Below are positions 30,879-43,071 of a stretch of 64,000 nt of DNA, one piece after another. The stretch is from the NCBI GenBank assembly GCA_027489175.1, contig JAIYAE010000014.1:376491-440490 (forward strand). Reading direction: 5' to 3'. Position 1 is the first letter of the stretch, and each line of letters starts with the position of its first letter. Origin of the DNA: Rhodobacter sp. Its GTDB lineage: Bacteria; Pseudomonadota; Alphaproteobacteria; Rhodobacterales; Rhodobacteraceae. Position numbers and translations under genes: made by a program. Under the pieces are notes generated by a model. The model saw only the letters and a list, made by a program, of their open reading frames with translations. It did not search any database and was not told the origin of the DNA.

Positions 30879-31086
30879 AAGAAAGGCATCCTTTTTCAGG
30901 GTTAAGGAGGTAACGTCTGGAATCGGGCGCCACCAGCGTCAAGGGCGATTGGGACGGCACCGACAACGCGTTGCTGACTGTTGCAGATTGCACCTTGCCG
31001 GGGCAGGCGAAAGCACGGCAGACAGCGGATGACCTGGGCATCGGGACCATTGCGCCCCACCGACCTGCCCGCTTGACGGAGACCGC

Positions 31087-32238
31087 ATGACCCCCTCAGC
31101 CCGACTGGCCGCCGCGATCGAAGTGCTGGACCGAATCCTTGCCGGGTCCCCCGCTGAACGGGCGTTGACGAACTGGGGCCGCGCCAGCCGCTTTGCCGGA
31201 TCGGGCGACCGGGCGGCGGTGCGCGATCTGGTGTTTGATGCGCTGCGGCGGCGGCGGTCGGCGGCGGCCCTTGGCGGCGGGCTGACCGGGCGGGGTCTTG
31301 TCCTTGGCCTCTGCCGCGAGGCCGGGCAAGAGGCGCTGTTTACCGGCGAAGGCCATGCGCCCGCGCCGGCCACCGCCGATGAGGCGGGCCACATTCCGGC
31401 AGGGGCCGAGGCGTTGGACATGCCCGACTGGCTGCTGCCACGGCTGCAGGACAGTCTGGGTGACCAGATGGCAGCGGTCTGCCGGGCGATGCGGGACCGC
31501 GCGCCGGTGTTCGTGCGGGTGAACCTGCGCAAGGCCAGTGTGCCAGAGGCCGTGGCGGCTTTGGCAGCGGAAGGGATCACGGCCGAGCCGCACCCTTTGG
31601 CGCAGGCCTGTCTGGAAATGGGCGGGCAGGTCCGCAAGCTGCAGGCCGGGGCGGCCTATCTGGGCGGGCTGGTCGAGTTGCAGGATGTATCCTCGCAAGC
31701 CGTGGTCGAGGCCTTGCCCTTGCAGGACGGGATGCGCGTGCTGGATCATTGTGCAGGCGGCGGCGGCAAGACGCTGGCGATGGCCGCGCGGGCCCGGCTG
31801 ACGCTGCACGCGCATGACGCGGCACCCCAGCGGATGGCCGACCTGCCGACCCGGGCGGCGCGGGCGGGGGTTGCGGTCGCGCTGACCGCAGCGCCCGAGT
31901 CCACCGCGCCCTATGACCTTGTGCTGGTCGATGCGCCCTGTTCGGGCCTTGGCAGCTGGCGGCGCGACCCGGAAGGCAAATGGGCGCTGACCCCGGAGCG
32001 GCTGGCCGCGTTGGGGGCCACCCAGGCGGCAATCTTGCGGCGGGCGGCGGCGATGGTGCGACCGGGGGGGTGGCTGGCCTATGCCACCTGCTCGCTTCTT
32101 GCGGAAGAGAACGGCGGGCGCGTGGCGGGTTTTCTGGCGGAAACCCCGGGCTGGACGCTGATGCAAACCCTGACGCTGACACCCTTGACCGGGGGCGACG
32201 GTTTCTTTCTTGCCACCCTGCAGCGATCTGACACCTAG
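31087..32238 (+). CDS. rsmB: RsmB/Sun-type 16S rRNA (cytosine-C5) methyltransferase
   Basis: NusB-like N-terminus, VLDHCAGGGGKTLAMAA, LVDAPCSGLGSWRRDPEGKW, AYATCSLLAEENG. Confidence 0.92.
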   Translation: MTPSARLAAAIEVLDRILAGSPAERALTNWGRASRFAGSGDRAAVRDLVFDALRRRRSAAALGGGLTGRGLVLGLCREAGQEALFTGEGHAPAPATADEAGHIPAGAEALDMPDWLLPRLQDSLGDQMAAVCRAMRDRAPVFVRVNLRKASVPEAVAALAAEGITAEPHPLAQACLEMGGQVRKLQAGAAYLGGLVELQDVSSQAVVEALPLQDGMRVLDHCAGGGGKTLAMAARARLTLHAHDAAPQRMADLPTRAARAGVAVALTAAPESTAPYDLVLVDAPCSGLGSWRRDPEGKWALTPERLAALGATQAAILRRAAAMVRPGGWLAYATCSLLAEENGGRVAGFLAETPGWTLMQTLTLTPLTGGDGFFLATLQRSDT

Positions 32239-32293
32239 CCCAATCAACCCTTGCGCGCAGCCGGGCAGTGGGTCAGCATCCTTTAGGCCTTGG

Positions 32294-32319
32294 TTAAGGT
32301 GGGGTTAAGCATCGGTTAA
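32294..32319. promoter_or_regulatory. Triple TTAA array (CtrA-type) upstream of cckA
   Basis: TTAA-GGTGGGG-TTAA-GCATCGG-TTAA(CC): three half-sites, exact N7 spacing. Confidence 0.65.
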
Positions 32320-32389
32320 CCCTTTGCAGGCGAAGGTCCGATTACAGGCGAAGGTCTGGCGAAGTGGCAAGAACGGTGGATGGGTAACC

Positions 32390-34483
32390 TTGACAGACAA
32401 GACGGCCTTGGCGGCTGGGTTCGGCGCTGACGGCTTGCCGCTGTCGACGCTGGCGCTTCTGGCACTGATGTTTGCGGGGGCCGGATTGTCGGCCAGCGGT
32501 TATCTTTGGCTTGGCATGGGAGTGGGGTTTGCGGGGCTGGTGCTGGCGCTGGCGGCGGGGGTGCTGGCCGGGCTGGCCCTGACCCGAAACGCCCGGGCGC
32601 GGACCGAACAGGACCGCATTTTCCGATTGGTCGGCCATGATGCGGCGGCCTGTTTTTCCACCGATGCCGAGGGGCACGTCCTGCTGCGCAACCGCGCGGC
32701 GGAAGACCGGTTCGGCACCGACAGCGCCTCGATGGTCGCGACGCTTCAGCGCAACATCCTGAACCCGGGCGCGCTTTTCCTGAAGCTGCAAAGCCGTGCT
32801 GCCGCCGATGGCGCGGCGCGCGAAGACGTGGCGACGCATGACGGGCGGTTGCGGGTAATGGTGCACCGCTCGGGCGAGGGGCGGTTCCTGTGGCGGATCG
32901 AGGACATCGGGTCCAACGCTGGCGGGGAAGCGGGCGAGCGGCCGCCTGAGCGGCCCGGCGAACGCGGGGCGGACAAGCCGGGCAGCGAGGCGGGCGGGGC
33001 CGATCTCGAAGAGGTGCCGGTGGCGCTGATGACCTTTGGGCCGGATGGCGTCTTGCGCAGCGCCAACCGCGCCGCGCGCGAACTGGTGCTGAAGGGTGAA
33101 TTGCGGTCGTTGATGTTTCACGACCTGTTCGAGGGCCTTGGCCGCCCGGTCACCGACTGGCTGGGCGATGTGGTGGCGGGCCGCCTGCCGGGCGGGACCG
33201 AAGTGCTGCGCGCCCGCACCGGGGGCGAGGAAAGCTTTATCGAGGTCACCTTGCGCCGGTTCACCGAAGGCGGGCGGGTCAGCGCGCTGGCGGTCCTGAA
33301 CGACGCGACGCGCCTGAAGACGCTGGAAGCGCAGTTCATGCAAAGCCAGAAGATGCAGGCCATCGGCCAGCTGGCAGGCGGCATCGCGCATGACTTCAAC
33401 AACCTTTTGACTGCGATTTCAGGGCATTGCGACCTTTTGCTCTTGCGCCACGGCCGCGATGCCCCGGACTTTGCCGATCTGGAACAGATCCGGCAGAACG
33501 CCAACCGCGCGGCCTCACTCGTGGGGCAACTGCTGGCGTTTTCGCGCAAGCAGACGCTGAAGCCGGAGAAGCTGGACCTTGAAGAGGTGTTGGCCGACCT
33601 GACGCATCTTCTGAACCGGCTGGTGGTGGAGCGGGTGGGACTGAAGCTGTCGCATCTGGGGCGGGGGCCGAACCGCGCCTTGCGCCCGGTGCGCGCCGAC
33701 CGCAGGCAGCTGGAGCAGGTGCTGATCAACCTGGTGGTCAACGCCCGTGACGCGATGCCCGACAAGGGCAGCATCACGATCGAGACCGAGCCGGTCACCC
33801 TTGTCGAAGGCCTGCGCCGCGACCGGGCCGTTGTGCCGCCGGGCGACTATTCGGTGATCCGGGTGATCGATCATGGCGTGGGCATCCCGGCGGAGAACCT
33901 GCAGAAGATCTTCGAGCCGTTCTTCACCACCAAGCGCGTTGGCGAAGGCACGGGGCTTGGCCTCTCCATGGCTTACGGGATCGTCAAGCAATCCGGCGGG
34001 TTCATCTTTGCCGATTCGACACCGGGTGAGGGCACGACCTTTTCCCTCTACTTTCCGGCCTTTGATGGAGAGGATCTGCCCGCGCCGGAATCCGAAGCCC
34101 GGCGCACCACCGGCAAACCGGGGGAGGGCGTGGTCCTACTGGTGGAAGACGAGGCCCCGGTCCGGGCCTTTGCCGGCCGGGCCTTGCGCCTGCGCGGCTA
34201 TACCGTGCTTGAGGCCGGCACTGCCGAAGAGGCGTTGGAAATCCTGCGCGATCGGTCGATTGAGGTGGACGTCTTTGTCACTGATGTGGTGATGCCGGGG
34301 ATGGACGGGCCGTCCTGGGTGCGCATAGCGCTGGAGGACCGGCCGAATGTGCGGGTGATCTTCGTCTCGGGCTATGCCGAGGATGCGCTCTCGGAAAACC
34401 AGGCGCGCATCCCGAATTCGGTCTTCCTGCCAAAGCCGTTTTCGCTGAACGACCTGACCGCCACGGTGCAGGCGCAATTCTAG
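32390..34483 (+). CDS. cckA: CckA-like hybrid sensor histidine kinase (TTG start; ORF also open from TTG 32324)
   Basis: Two N-terminal TM helices, PAS-like regions, His[46 protein letters not shown], HATPase [21 protein letters not shown]-terminal receiver [16 protein letters not shown]. Confidence 0.88.
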   Translation: MTDKTALAAGFGADGLPLSTLALLALMFAGAGLSASGYLWLGMGVGFAGLVLALAAGVLAGLALTRNARARTEQDRIFRLVGHDAAACFSTDAEGHVLLRNRAAEDRFGTDSASMVATLQRNILNPGALFLKLQSRAAADGAAREDVATHDGRLRVMVHRSGEGRFLWRIEDIGSNAGGEAGERPPERPGERGADKPGSEAGGADLEEVPVALMTFGPDGVLRSANRAARELVLKGELRSLMFHDLFEGLGRPVTDWLGDVVAGRLPGGTEVLRARTGGEESFIEVTLRRFTEGGRVSALAVLNDATRLKTLEAQFMQSQKMQAIGQLAGGIAHDFNNLLTAISGHCDLLLLRHGRDAPDFADLEQIRQNANRAASLVGQLLAFSRKQTLKPEKLDLEEVLADLTHLLNRLVVERVGLKLSHLGRGPNRALRPVRADRRQLEQVLINLVVNARDAMPDKGSITIETEPVTLVEGLRRDRAVVPPGDYSVIRVIDHGVGIPAENLQKIFEPFFTTKRVGEGTGLGLSMAYGIVKQSGGFIFADSTPGEGTTFSLYFPAFDGEDLPAPESEARRTTGKPGEGVVLLVEDEAPVRAFAGRALRLRGYTVLEAGTAEEALEILRDRSIEVDVFVTDVVMPGMDGPSWVRIALEDRPNVRVIFVSGYAEDALSENQARIPNSVFLPKPFSLNDLTATVQAQF

Positions 34484-34488
34484 TGCGA

Positions 34489-36202
<1,714 letters not shown>

Positions 36203-36211
36203 CCGGACCAA

Positions 36212-39200
36212 ATGACCGCAGACCGTATCATTCTGGGCGGCGCGCCCGAGGGGTTTGACGCCCTTTTGCTGTCGCGCGAACTGGCGCGGGGGCGGCCCGT
36301 CATCCATGTCGCGCGCGATGACAAGCGGGCCGAGGCGATGCGGGCGGCGCTGGCGGTCATGGCGCCGGATGTGGCGGTGTTGGACTTTCCGGCCTGGGAT
36401 TGCCTGCCTTATGACCGCGTCAGCCCCAACCCGGAAATCTGCGCCCGCCGGATGGCGACACTGGCCGCGCTGGTGGACGGGATGCCGGGGCCGTTTGTCC
36501 TCTTGACCACGCTGAACGCCGCAACCCAGCGCATTCCGGCGCGGGATGTGGTGCGGGGTGCGTCCTTCCGCGCGGTGGTGGGCGAGCGGGTGGATGAGGC
36601 GCGGCTGAAGCTGTTCCTCTCGCGCATGGGGTTCTCCCCTGTGTCCACCGTGGCGGAACCCGGCGATTGCGCCTTTCGAGGCGGGATCGTGGACATCTAT
36701 CCGCCGGGGCCGGGGGGGCCGATCCGCCTCGACTTTTTCGGCGATGTGCTGGACGGCGCGCGGCGGTTTGACCCTGACACCCAGCGGACCATCGAAAAGC
36801 TGAAGCAGGTGGCGTTTTCGGCGGTGTCCGAGGTGATTTTGGACGACGCCTCGATCGCGCGGTTCCGGCAGAACTACCGCATCAGCTTTGGTGCTGCAGG
36901 GACGGACGACCCCCTGTATGAGGCGGTGAGTGCGGGCCGCAAGCACCAGGGGATGGAGCATTGGCTGCCGTTCTTCCATGCGGGGCTGGAGACGATCTTC
37001 GACTACCTGCCCGACGCCGCCGTGATGCTGGACGATCAGGTGACCCCGGCGCGGATTGCGCGGTGGGAAAGCATCGACGACAGCTATGACAGCCGGCATG
37101 AGGCGATGGGCGCGAAGGGGCGGATCGACACGGTGTACAAGCCTGTCCCGCCGGGGGAGCTGTACCTGGACGACACCGCCTGGGAGGCGGCGGTAGGCGA
37201 CCACCGGGTGATCCAGCTGTCGCCCCTGACGCAAAGTCCGGGGCCGGGGGTTCTGGACGCAGGCGCGCGGGTAGGCCGCAGTTTCGCGCCGGAACGGCAG
37301 CAGGAAAAGGTGAACCTTTTCGGGGCGTTGTCGGACCATGTGAAGGTTCTGGCAAAGACGGGTCAGGTGGTGATTGCCAGCTGGTCCGAAGGCGCGCGTG
37401 ACCGCTTGCGCGGGCTGTTGGAGGACAACGGGGTGACCGGGGTCACCGATGTGGCCGACTTCCGGGGCGTGCCTGAGGGCAAGGGCGGCCTCTACCTGGT
37501 GATCTGGCCCTTGGAGGCGGGGTTCACCGCCAAGGGCCTTTCGGTCATCAGCGAGCAGGACGTGCTGGGCGACCGTCTGGTCGGCAAGCCGCGCCGCAAG
37601 CGCAAGGCCGACAACTTTTTGCGCGAAGTTGATACCCTTAGCCCCGGCGATCTGGTGGTGCATGTCGAACATGGTGTGGGGCGGTATCTGGGGATCGAGA
37701 CGATCACGGCCCTGGGGGCGCCGCATGCCTGCGTGATGCTGGAATATGCTGAAAACGCAAAGCTTTACCTGCCGGTGGAGAATATCGAGCTGCTCAGCCG
37801 TTATGGCCATGAGGAGGGGTTGCTTGACCGCCTTGGTGGCGGGGCCTGGCAGGCGAAGAAGGCCAAGCTCAAGGAACGGATCAAGGAAATCGCGGACCGC
37901 CTGATGCGGATCGCAGCCGAACGGGCCTTGCGCCATGCGCCGATCCTGGAGGCGCCGCATTCGATCTGGGAGGCCTTTGCCGCGCGCTTTCCCTATCAGG
38001 AAACCGATGACCAGTTGGCGGCGATTGCCGATGTGGTGGCGGACCTGGAGAAGGGCAGTCCGATGGACCGCCTCGTCGTGGGCGACGTGGGCTTTGGCAA
38101 GACCGAAGTCGCGATGCGGGCGGCGTTCGTTGCGGCGCTGAGCGGCATGCAGGTGGCGGTGATCTGCCCGACGACGCTGCTCGCCCGCCAGCACTATCGC
38201 AGCTTTGCTGAACGGTTTCGCGGATTTCCCATATCGGTCAAGCCCTTGTCGCGCTTTGTGAGTGTGAAGGACGCCAATGCCACCCGGGCGGCGATTGCGG
38301 ATGGGTCGGTGGATATCGTCGTCGGCACCCATGCGTTGCTGGCCAGGGGGATCAGCTTCAAAAACCTTGGGCTGCTGATCATCGACGAGGAACAGCACTT
38401 TGGCGTGACCCACAAGGAACGGCTGAAAGAGATGCGGTCAGAGGTTCACGTCCTGACCCTGACGGCGACGCCGATCCCCCGGACGCTGCAACTGTCGCTG
38501 ACCGGCGTGCGCGATCTGTCGATCATCGCGACGCCCCCGGTGGACCGTCTGGCGATCCGCACTTACGTCAGCGAGTTTGACACGATCACCATCCGCGAGG
38601 CGCTGCTGCGGGAACGGTTCCGGGGTGGGCAGTCGTTCTATGTGGTTCCCCGGATCAGCGACCTGCCCGAGGTTGAGGATTTCCTGAAGACCCATGTGCC
38701 GGAAGTTTCATATGTGATTGCCCACGGCCAGCTTGCGGCGGGCGATCTGGATGACCGGATGAACCAGTTCTACGACGGCAAATATGACGTGCTGGTCGCG
38801 ACCAGCATTGTTGAAAGTGGGCTGGATATTCCCACGGCAAACACCATGATTGTCCACCGGGCGGATATGTTTGGCCTCAGCCAGCTTTACCAGATTCGCG
38901 GCAGGGTGGGGCGGTCGAAGACGCGGGCCTATGCTTACCTGACGACCAAACCCCGCGCGCCGCTGACGCCGCAGGCGATGAAGCGGCTGCGGCTCTTGGG
39001 CGGCCTCGACAGCCTTGGCGCGGGCTTCAACCTGGCCAGCCATGACCTTGACCTGCGCGGCGCGGGCAACCTTCTGGGCGAGGAACAGTCGGGGCACATC
39101 AAGGAAGTCGGCTATGAACTTTACCAGCAGATGCTGGAGGACACGATTGCCAAGATCAAATCGGGGGAATTGCAGGGGCTGACGACGGTCGATGACGGCT

Positions 39201-39658
39201 GGTCGCCGCAGCTGAATCTGGGCGTGCCGGTGATGATTCCAGAAAGCTACATCCCCGATCTGGACATTCGACTGGGCCTGTATCGGCGGCTGTCGTCGCT
39301 GGGCACGAAGGTCGAGCTTGAGGGGTTCGCGGCCGAGTTGATCGATCGGTTTGGACCCCTGCCGAAAGAGGTCAACACGCTGATGCTGATCGTGCGGATC
39401 AAGGCGATGTGCAAGCGGGCGGGGATTTCGAAGCTGGATGCCGGGCCAAAGGGCGCAACGATCCAGTTTCACAACGACAAGTTCGCCAATCCCGGTGGGC
39501 TGGTCGATTTCCTGAAGGCCCAAGGGCCGGCGGCGCGGGTCAACGGCAACAAGATCGTCCTGACCGGCGAGATGAAGACCGAAGGCGACCGGATCAAGGG
39601 TGCGTTCAACATCGCCCGCGATCTGGCCGAGGTGGTCAAGGCGGGCAAGAAGGCCTAA
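36212..39658 (+). CDS. mfd: Transcription-repair coupling factor
   Basis: UvrB-like N-terminal module, CarD-like RNAP-interaction domain (LSPGDLVVHVEHGVGRYLGIET), GDVGFGKTEVAMRAAF, DEEQHFGVTHKERLK. Confidence 0.98.
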   Translation: MTADRIILGGAPEGFDALLLSRELARGRPVIHVARDDKRAEAMRAALAVMAPDVAVLDFPAWDCLPYDRVSPNPEICARRMATLAALVDGMPGPFVLLTTLNAATQRIPARDVVRGASFRAVVGERVDEARLKLFLSRMGFSPVSTVAEPGDCAFRGGIVDIYPPGPGGPIRLDFFGDVLDGARRFDPDTQRTIEKLKQVAFSAVSEVILDDASIARFRQNYRISFGAAGTDDPLYEAVSAGRKHQGMEHWLPFFHAGLETIFDYLPDAAVMLDDQVTPARIARWESIDDSYDSRHEAMGAKGRIDTVYKPVPPGELYLDDTAWEAAVGDHRVIQLSPLTQSPGPGVLDAGARVGRSFAPERQQEKVNLFGALSDHVKVLAKTGQVVIASWSEGARDRLRGLLEDNGVTGVTDVADFRGVPEGKGGLYLVIWPLEAGFTAKGLSVISEQDVLGDRLVGKPRRKRKADNFLREVDTLSPGDLVVHVEHGVGRYLGIETITALGAPHACVMLEYAENAKLYLPVENIELLSRYGHEEGLLDRLGGGAWQAKKAKLKERIKEIADRLMRIAAERALRHAPILEAPHSIWEAFAARFPYQETDDQLAAIADVVADLEKGSPMDRLVVGDVGFGKTEVAMRAAFVAALSGMQVAVICPTTLLARQHYRSFAERFRGFPISVKPLSRFVSVKDANATRAAIADGSVDIVVGTHALLARGISFKNLGLLIIDEEQHFGVTHKERLKEMRSEVHVLTLTATPIPRTLQLSLTGVRDLSIIATPPVDRLAIRTYVSEFDTITIREALLRERFRGGQSFYVVPRISDLPEVEDFLKTHVPEVSYVIAHGQLAAGDLDDRMNQFYDGKYDVLVATSIVESGLDIPTANTMIVHRADMFGLSQLYQIRGRVGRSKTRAYAYLTTKPRAPLTPQAMKRLRLLGGLDSLGAGFNLASHDLDLRGAGNLLGEEQSGHIKEVGYELYQQMLEDTIAKIKSGELQGLTTVDDGWSPQLNLGVPVMIPESYIPDLDIRLGLYRRLSSLGTKVELEGFAAELIDRFGPLPKEVNTLMLIVRIKAMCKRAGISKLDAGPKGATIQFHNDKFANPGGLVDFLKAQGPAARVNGNKIVLTGEMKTEGDRIKGAFNIARDLAEVVKAGKKA

Positions 39659-40869
39659 CGCGCGGGCAGGCCAAAGCGCATCAGCGACAGGGCAAGGGCG
39701 ATCAGGACCGCCACGCCCGCAAGCAGCGGCAGGACCGTCCCGTTGAACGCAAGCCCGATGGGAATGGCCAGCAGCACCGACCCCACCGTCGCCAGGGACG
39801 AGATGACCGAGGCGGCAAGGCCGGCGATGTGGCCCACAGGCTCCATCGCCAATGCGTTGAGGTTGCCCATGGTCAGGCCCATCATGCTGAAAAGGCCGAT
39901 CGACCAGAGAAGGTGGGCGGGAAAGGCCAACCCCTCTGGCATGAGACCGGCGGCGATGGTCAGAAGGCAAAGGAGCGTCAGGCAAAGCTGGGCAGCCAAG
40001 GTGGCGGTGATGACGCGGCGCATGCCGAGGCTCATCACGATGCGGCTGTTCAACAGGCTGCCGGACATGGAGCCGACCGCGATGAAGGCAAACCAGAGGG
40101 GGAAGGTTTCGGCCCGGTCAAAGCGCGTCTCGAAGATGCCATGCATCGACGACAGCGTGGCGAACAGTGCGCCCAGCGTCAGCGCCTGCACGATGGTGGA
40201 GATGACGATGACGCGGTGGCGGCCAAGCTCTTTCGTGGCGGACCAGAGGGTGGACATCTGCAGCGGGCGGCGTGAGTTGCGAGGCAGGGTTTCCGGCTGG
40301 CGCAGGCCCATCCACAGCATGATGACGGCGGAAAAGGCGATATAGGCAAGGAAGATCGCGTGCCAATCGGCGATGGCGATGATGCCTTGGCCCATCAGGG
40401 GGGCGACAGCGGGAATGACGGTGAAGACCATCATGACGAAAGACATGATCTTGGCCATGCCGCGCCCGCTGTAAAGATCGCGGATCATGGCGATGGAGAC
40501 GGTGCGGGGGGCGGCGGCCCCGATGCCTTGCACCACCCGCGCGGCCAAAAGGATTTCCAGTGAGGGTGCGAAGTAGCAGGCAAGGGCGGCAAGGGCATAA
40601 AGCGCGGAGCCGAACATGATGATGCGCTTGCGGCCAAAGGCGTCAGACAGGGGCCCGGCAAAAAGGGTGCCCAGACCCATGCCGAAGACAAAGCTGGTGA
40701 CGACCAGTTGGGCTGCATTCGGGGCATCGGGCGAAAGCTCAGCCGCGATGTCGGGCAGGGCGGGCAGCATCGCGTCGATGGAAATGGCGATGGTGGCGAA
40801 GAGCATCGCCATGATCGCCACGAATTCGGTCTGCGAGATCGGCTTTTGGGCGGCGGTGACGTCGGTCAA
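39655..40869 (-). CDS. Bcr/CflA-type MFS drug efflux transporter (probable TTG start)
   Basis: ISIDAMLPALPDIAAEL, GTLFAGPLSDAFGRKRIIMFGSALYALAALACYFAPS; TTGA overlap with the upstream gene. Confidence 0.88.
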   Translation of the reverse strand: MTDVTAAQKPISQTEFVAIMAMLFATIAISIDAMLPALPDIAAELSPDAPNAAQLVVTSFVFGMGLGTLFAGPLSDAFGRKRIIMFGSALYALAALACYFAPSLEILLAARVVQGIGAAAPRTVSIAMIRDLYSGRGMAKIMSFVMMVFTVIPAVAPLMGQGIIAIADWHAIFLAYIAFSAVIMLWMGLRQPETLPRNSRRPLQMSTLWSATKELGRHRVIVISTIVQALTLGALFATLSSMHGIFETRFDRAETFPLWFAFIAVGSMSGSLLNSRIVMSLGMRRVITATLAAQLCLTLLCLLTIAAGLMPEGLAFPAHLLWSIGLFSMMGLTMGNLNALAMEPVGHIAGLAASVISSLATVGSVLLAIPIGLAFNGTVLPLLAGVAVLIALALSLMRFGLPAR

Positions 40870-41513
40870 TGGGGCTTGCTTTCGGCGGGAGGGGTCAGCT
40901 CGGCGATGACCTTCGCCCAAAGGTCCGGCGGCTGCGCGCCAGAGACGACATATTGTTGTGCGACAAGAAAGGTCGGGACGGCGTTCACGCCTTTGGCGCG
41001 GGCGTCGGCGTCGCGGGCGGCGATGTCTTCGGCATCGGCGTCAGAGTGGAGAAGGCGCAGGGTGGCGGCGCGGTCCATTCCGCCTTCGCCCGCAATGTCG
41101 GCCAGGGTTTCAAGATCGCCGATGTCGCGCCCTTCGGTCCAATAGGCGCGCATCAGGCGGTCGACGATGTCGGGCTGCAGGCCCTCGATCCCGGCCCAAT
41201 GAATCAGGCGGTGGGCGTTCAGGGTGTTCGGCATGCGCTGAGGAATGTCAGGGTCCATGTCCACGCCTGCCGCGCGGGCAACTTCGCGCAGGCGGTCGTG
41301 GATGGCGTCGACCTTGGCCGGGCCGCCGAATTTCGCCTCCAAGTAGGCGCGTTTGGCCACACCTTCGGGCGGCAGGTCGGGGTTCAGCTGGAAGGGATGC
41401 CACTGGATGGCAAAGGGGTTGAGCGGGTGGTCTTGCAAGGCACGCTCAAGGTTCGCCTTGCCGATGAAGCACCAGGGGCAGACGGGATCGGAAAAGATAT
41501 CAAGGCGGATCAT
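40866..41513 (-). CDS. DsbA family oxidoreductase (FrnE-like)
   Basis: MIRLDIFSDPVCPWCFIGKANLERAL (CPWC), GVNAVPTFLVAQQYVVSGAQPPDLW. Confidence 0.92.
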   Translation of the reverse strand: MIRLDIFSDPVCPWCFIGKANLERALQDHPLNPFAIQWHPFQLNPDLPPEGVAKRAYLEAKFGGPAKVDAIHDRLREVARAAGVDMDPDIPQRMPNTLNAHRLIHWAGIEGLQPDIVDRLMRAYWTEGRDIGDLETLADIAGEGGMDRAATLRLLHSDADAEDIAARDADARAKGVNAVPTFLVAQQYVVSGAQPPDLWAKVIAELTPPAESKPH

Positions 41514-43006
41514 GGCGTTGGGCTTTTGTAAAGGGTGGCAAGGGCGCGGCGGATCAGCTTGCCGTTTGCATTGCGCGGCAGCGTGTCGACCCGTTGGTAG
41601 TGCCTTGGCTGCTTCCAGCGGGCAAGGGTGATTTCGGCGCGTTGGTGCAGGGTGGCGGTGTCGGCCTTGCACGGTCCTTCGTGGAAGAGGGCGATGATCT
41701 TGGTGCCGGGTGCCACCTCAACCTCGGCCGCGGCGCAGGATGGGAGGAGGTCGTGGAAGGCGGCCTCAATCTCCAGCGGCGAGACGCGGAAGCCGCCGGC
41801 GTTCAAGAGGTCATCGCGGCGGCCAAGGTGGGTGACGGCACCATCGGCGGCGATGGTCACCATGTCGCCGGTGCGGAACCAGGGGCCTTGAGGAGGTGGC
41901 TTGCGAAGGTAGCCACGCATGAAACCGGGGTCGGCGGTGGAGACGGCGAGTTCGCCGGGGGTGCCGTGGGGGACGGGCTCTTCACTGTCATCAAGGCTGG
42001 CGACAAGGCGGCCGGGTTGGACGAAGCCCGCGCTGCCGGGGGGTGCCGGGCGGTGGGGGGAGCCGGAGATGTAGGTGGACAGTTCGGACATCCCGAGCGC
42101 CTCATGCACGTCAGTGCCGGTCTGGCGCTGCCAGTCGGCGCGGAGGGTTGGGGGCAGGGCTTCACCAGCGGACAGCGCGTGGCGGAGGGTGGGAAGCGGG
42201 GGGACCCCAGCGCGCAGCATCTGGCGGAAGACGCCCGGAGCAGCGGCGAAGATCGTGGCGTTGGAACGGGCCATAAGGGCGGGAAGCGCGGTTGGTGGGG
42301 TGCCTGCGGCGGGGATCAGGGCGGTGGCGCCAAGCGTCCAGGGATCAAGAAGCCCGGTGCCAAGGGTGTAGGTCCAGTTCAGCGCGCCTGCGTGCAGCAG
42401 GCGGTCGCCGGGCGTAAGTCCTTCCCAGGCGTGGTGCATATTGGCCCGCGCAAGGATCGCGCGGTGGGCGTGGGAGACGCCTTCCGGCTGGCCGGAAGAG
42501 CCGGAGGTGAAGACGACATACCCCTCCCGCTGCGGATCGCCAAGGTGGAGTTGGGCCGGGGGAAACCCGGCCCAAAGGTGGGGATCCGGGGCGATGACGG
42601 GGGCAGGGTGGTTGGGCAGGGCGGTGCCTGCATCAGCGATGACGAGCTTTGGTTCGGCAAGGGTGGCAAGGCGGGTGACTTCAGAAACGGTCAGCGCGGC
42701 AGAGGTCGCGACGGGGACCAGGCCAGCGGCGATGGCCCCTAGAAAGACCACCGGAAAGGCGGGGCCGTTCTGCAGGCGCATCAGGATGCGGTCGCCGGGG
42801 TGCAGGCCGTGCGCGAGAAGCGCGGTCGCGCAGCCAAGGATGCGGGCGGTAACCTCGGCGTAGGTCAGGGCCTGATCCCGGTCGGGGTGCAGGATCACCA
42901 GCGCGGGCTTGTCAGGCGTCGCCATCCCGGCCGCCAGCACATGCCCGGCCAGGTTGAAGGCAGGTGGCACAGCGGGAAAGGGGCGGGTGTCGATCACCGA
43001 AGACAT
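41510..43006 (-). CDS. AMP-binding acyl-CoA synthetase (benzoate-CoA ligase-like)
   Basis: GYVVFTSGSSGQPEGVSHAHRA, SAGEALPPTLRADWQRQTGTDVHEALGMSE, WFRTGDMVTIAADGAVTHLGRRDDLLNAGGFRVSPLEIE. Confidence 0.93.
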   Translation of the reverse strand: MSSVIDTRPFPAVPPAFNLAGHVLAAGMATPDKPALVILHPDRDQALTYAEVTARILGCATALLAHGLHPGDRILMRLQNGPAFPVVFLGAIAAGLVPVATSAALTVSEVTRLATLAEPKLVIADAGTALPNHPAPVIAPDPHLWAGFPPAQLHLGDPQREGYVVFTSGSSGQPEGVSHAHRAILARANMHHAWEGLTPGDRLLHAGALNWTYTLGTGLLDPWTLGATALIPAAGTPPTALPALMARSNATIFAAAPGVFRQMLRAGVPPLPTLRHALSAGEALPPTLRADWQRQTGTDVHEALGMSELSTYISGSPHRPAPPGSAGFVQPGRLVASLDDSEEPVPHGTPGELAVSTADPGFMRGYLRKPPPQGPWFRTGDMVTIAADGAVTHLGRRDDLLNAGGFRVSPLEIEAAFHDLLPSCAAAEVEVAPGTKIIALFHEGPCKADTATLHQRAEITLARWKQPRHYQRVDTLPRNANGKLIRRALATLYKSPTP

Positions 43007-43071
43007 TCCCCCTGCCTAAGAACCTCGCACCCCAGTTGCAAGGTTTGGTGCGCTGCACTATCGCAAGGCAC

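Noticed and set aside
31096-32247. 383-aa minus-strand ORF exactly opposite rsmB
   Set aside because: Shadow frame of rsmB with repetitive RRPP/GRR composition.
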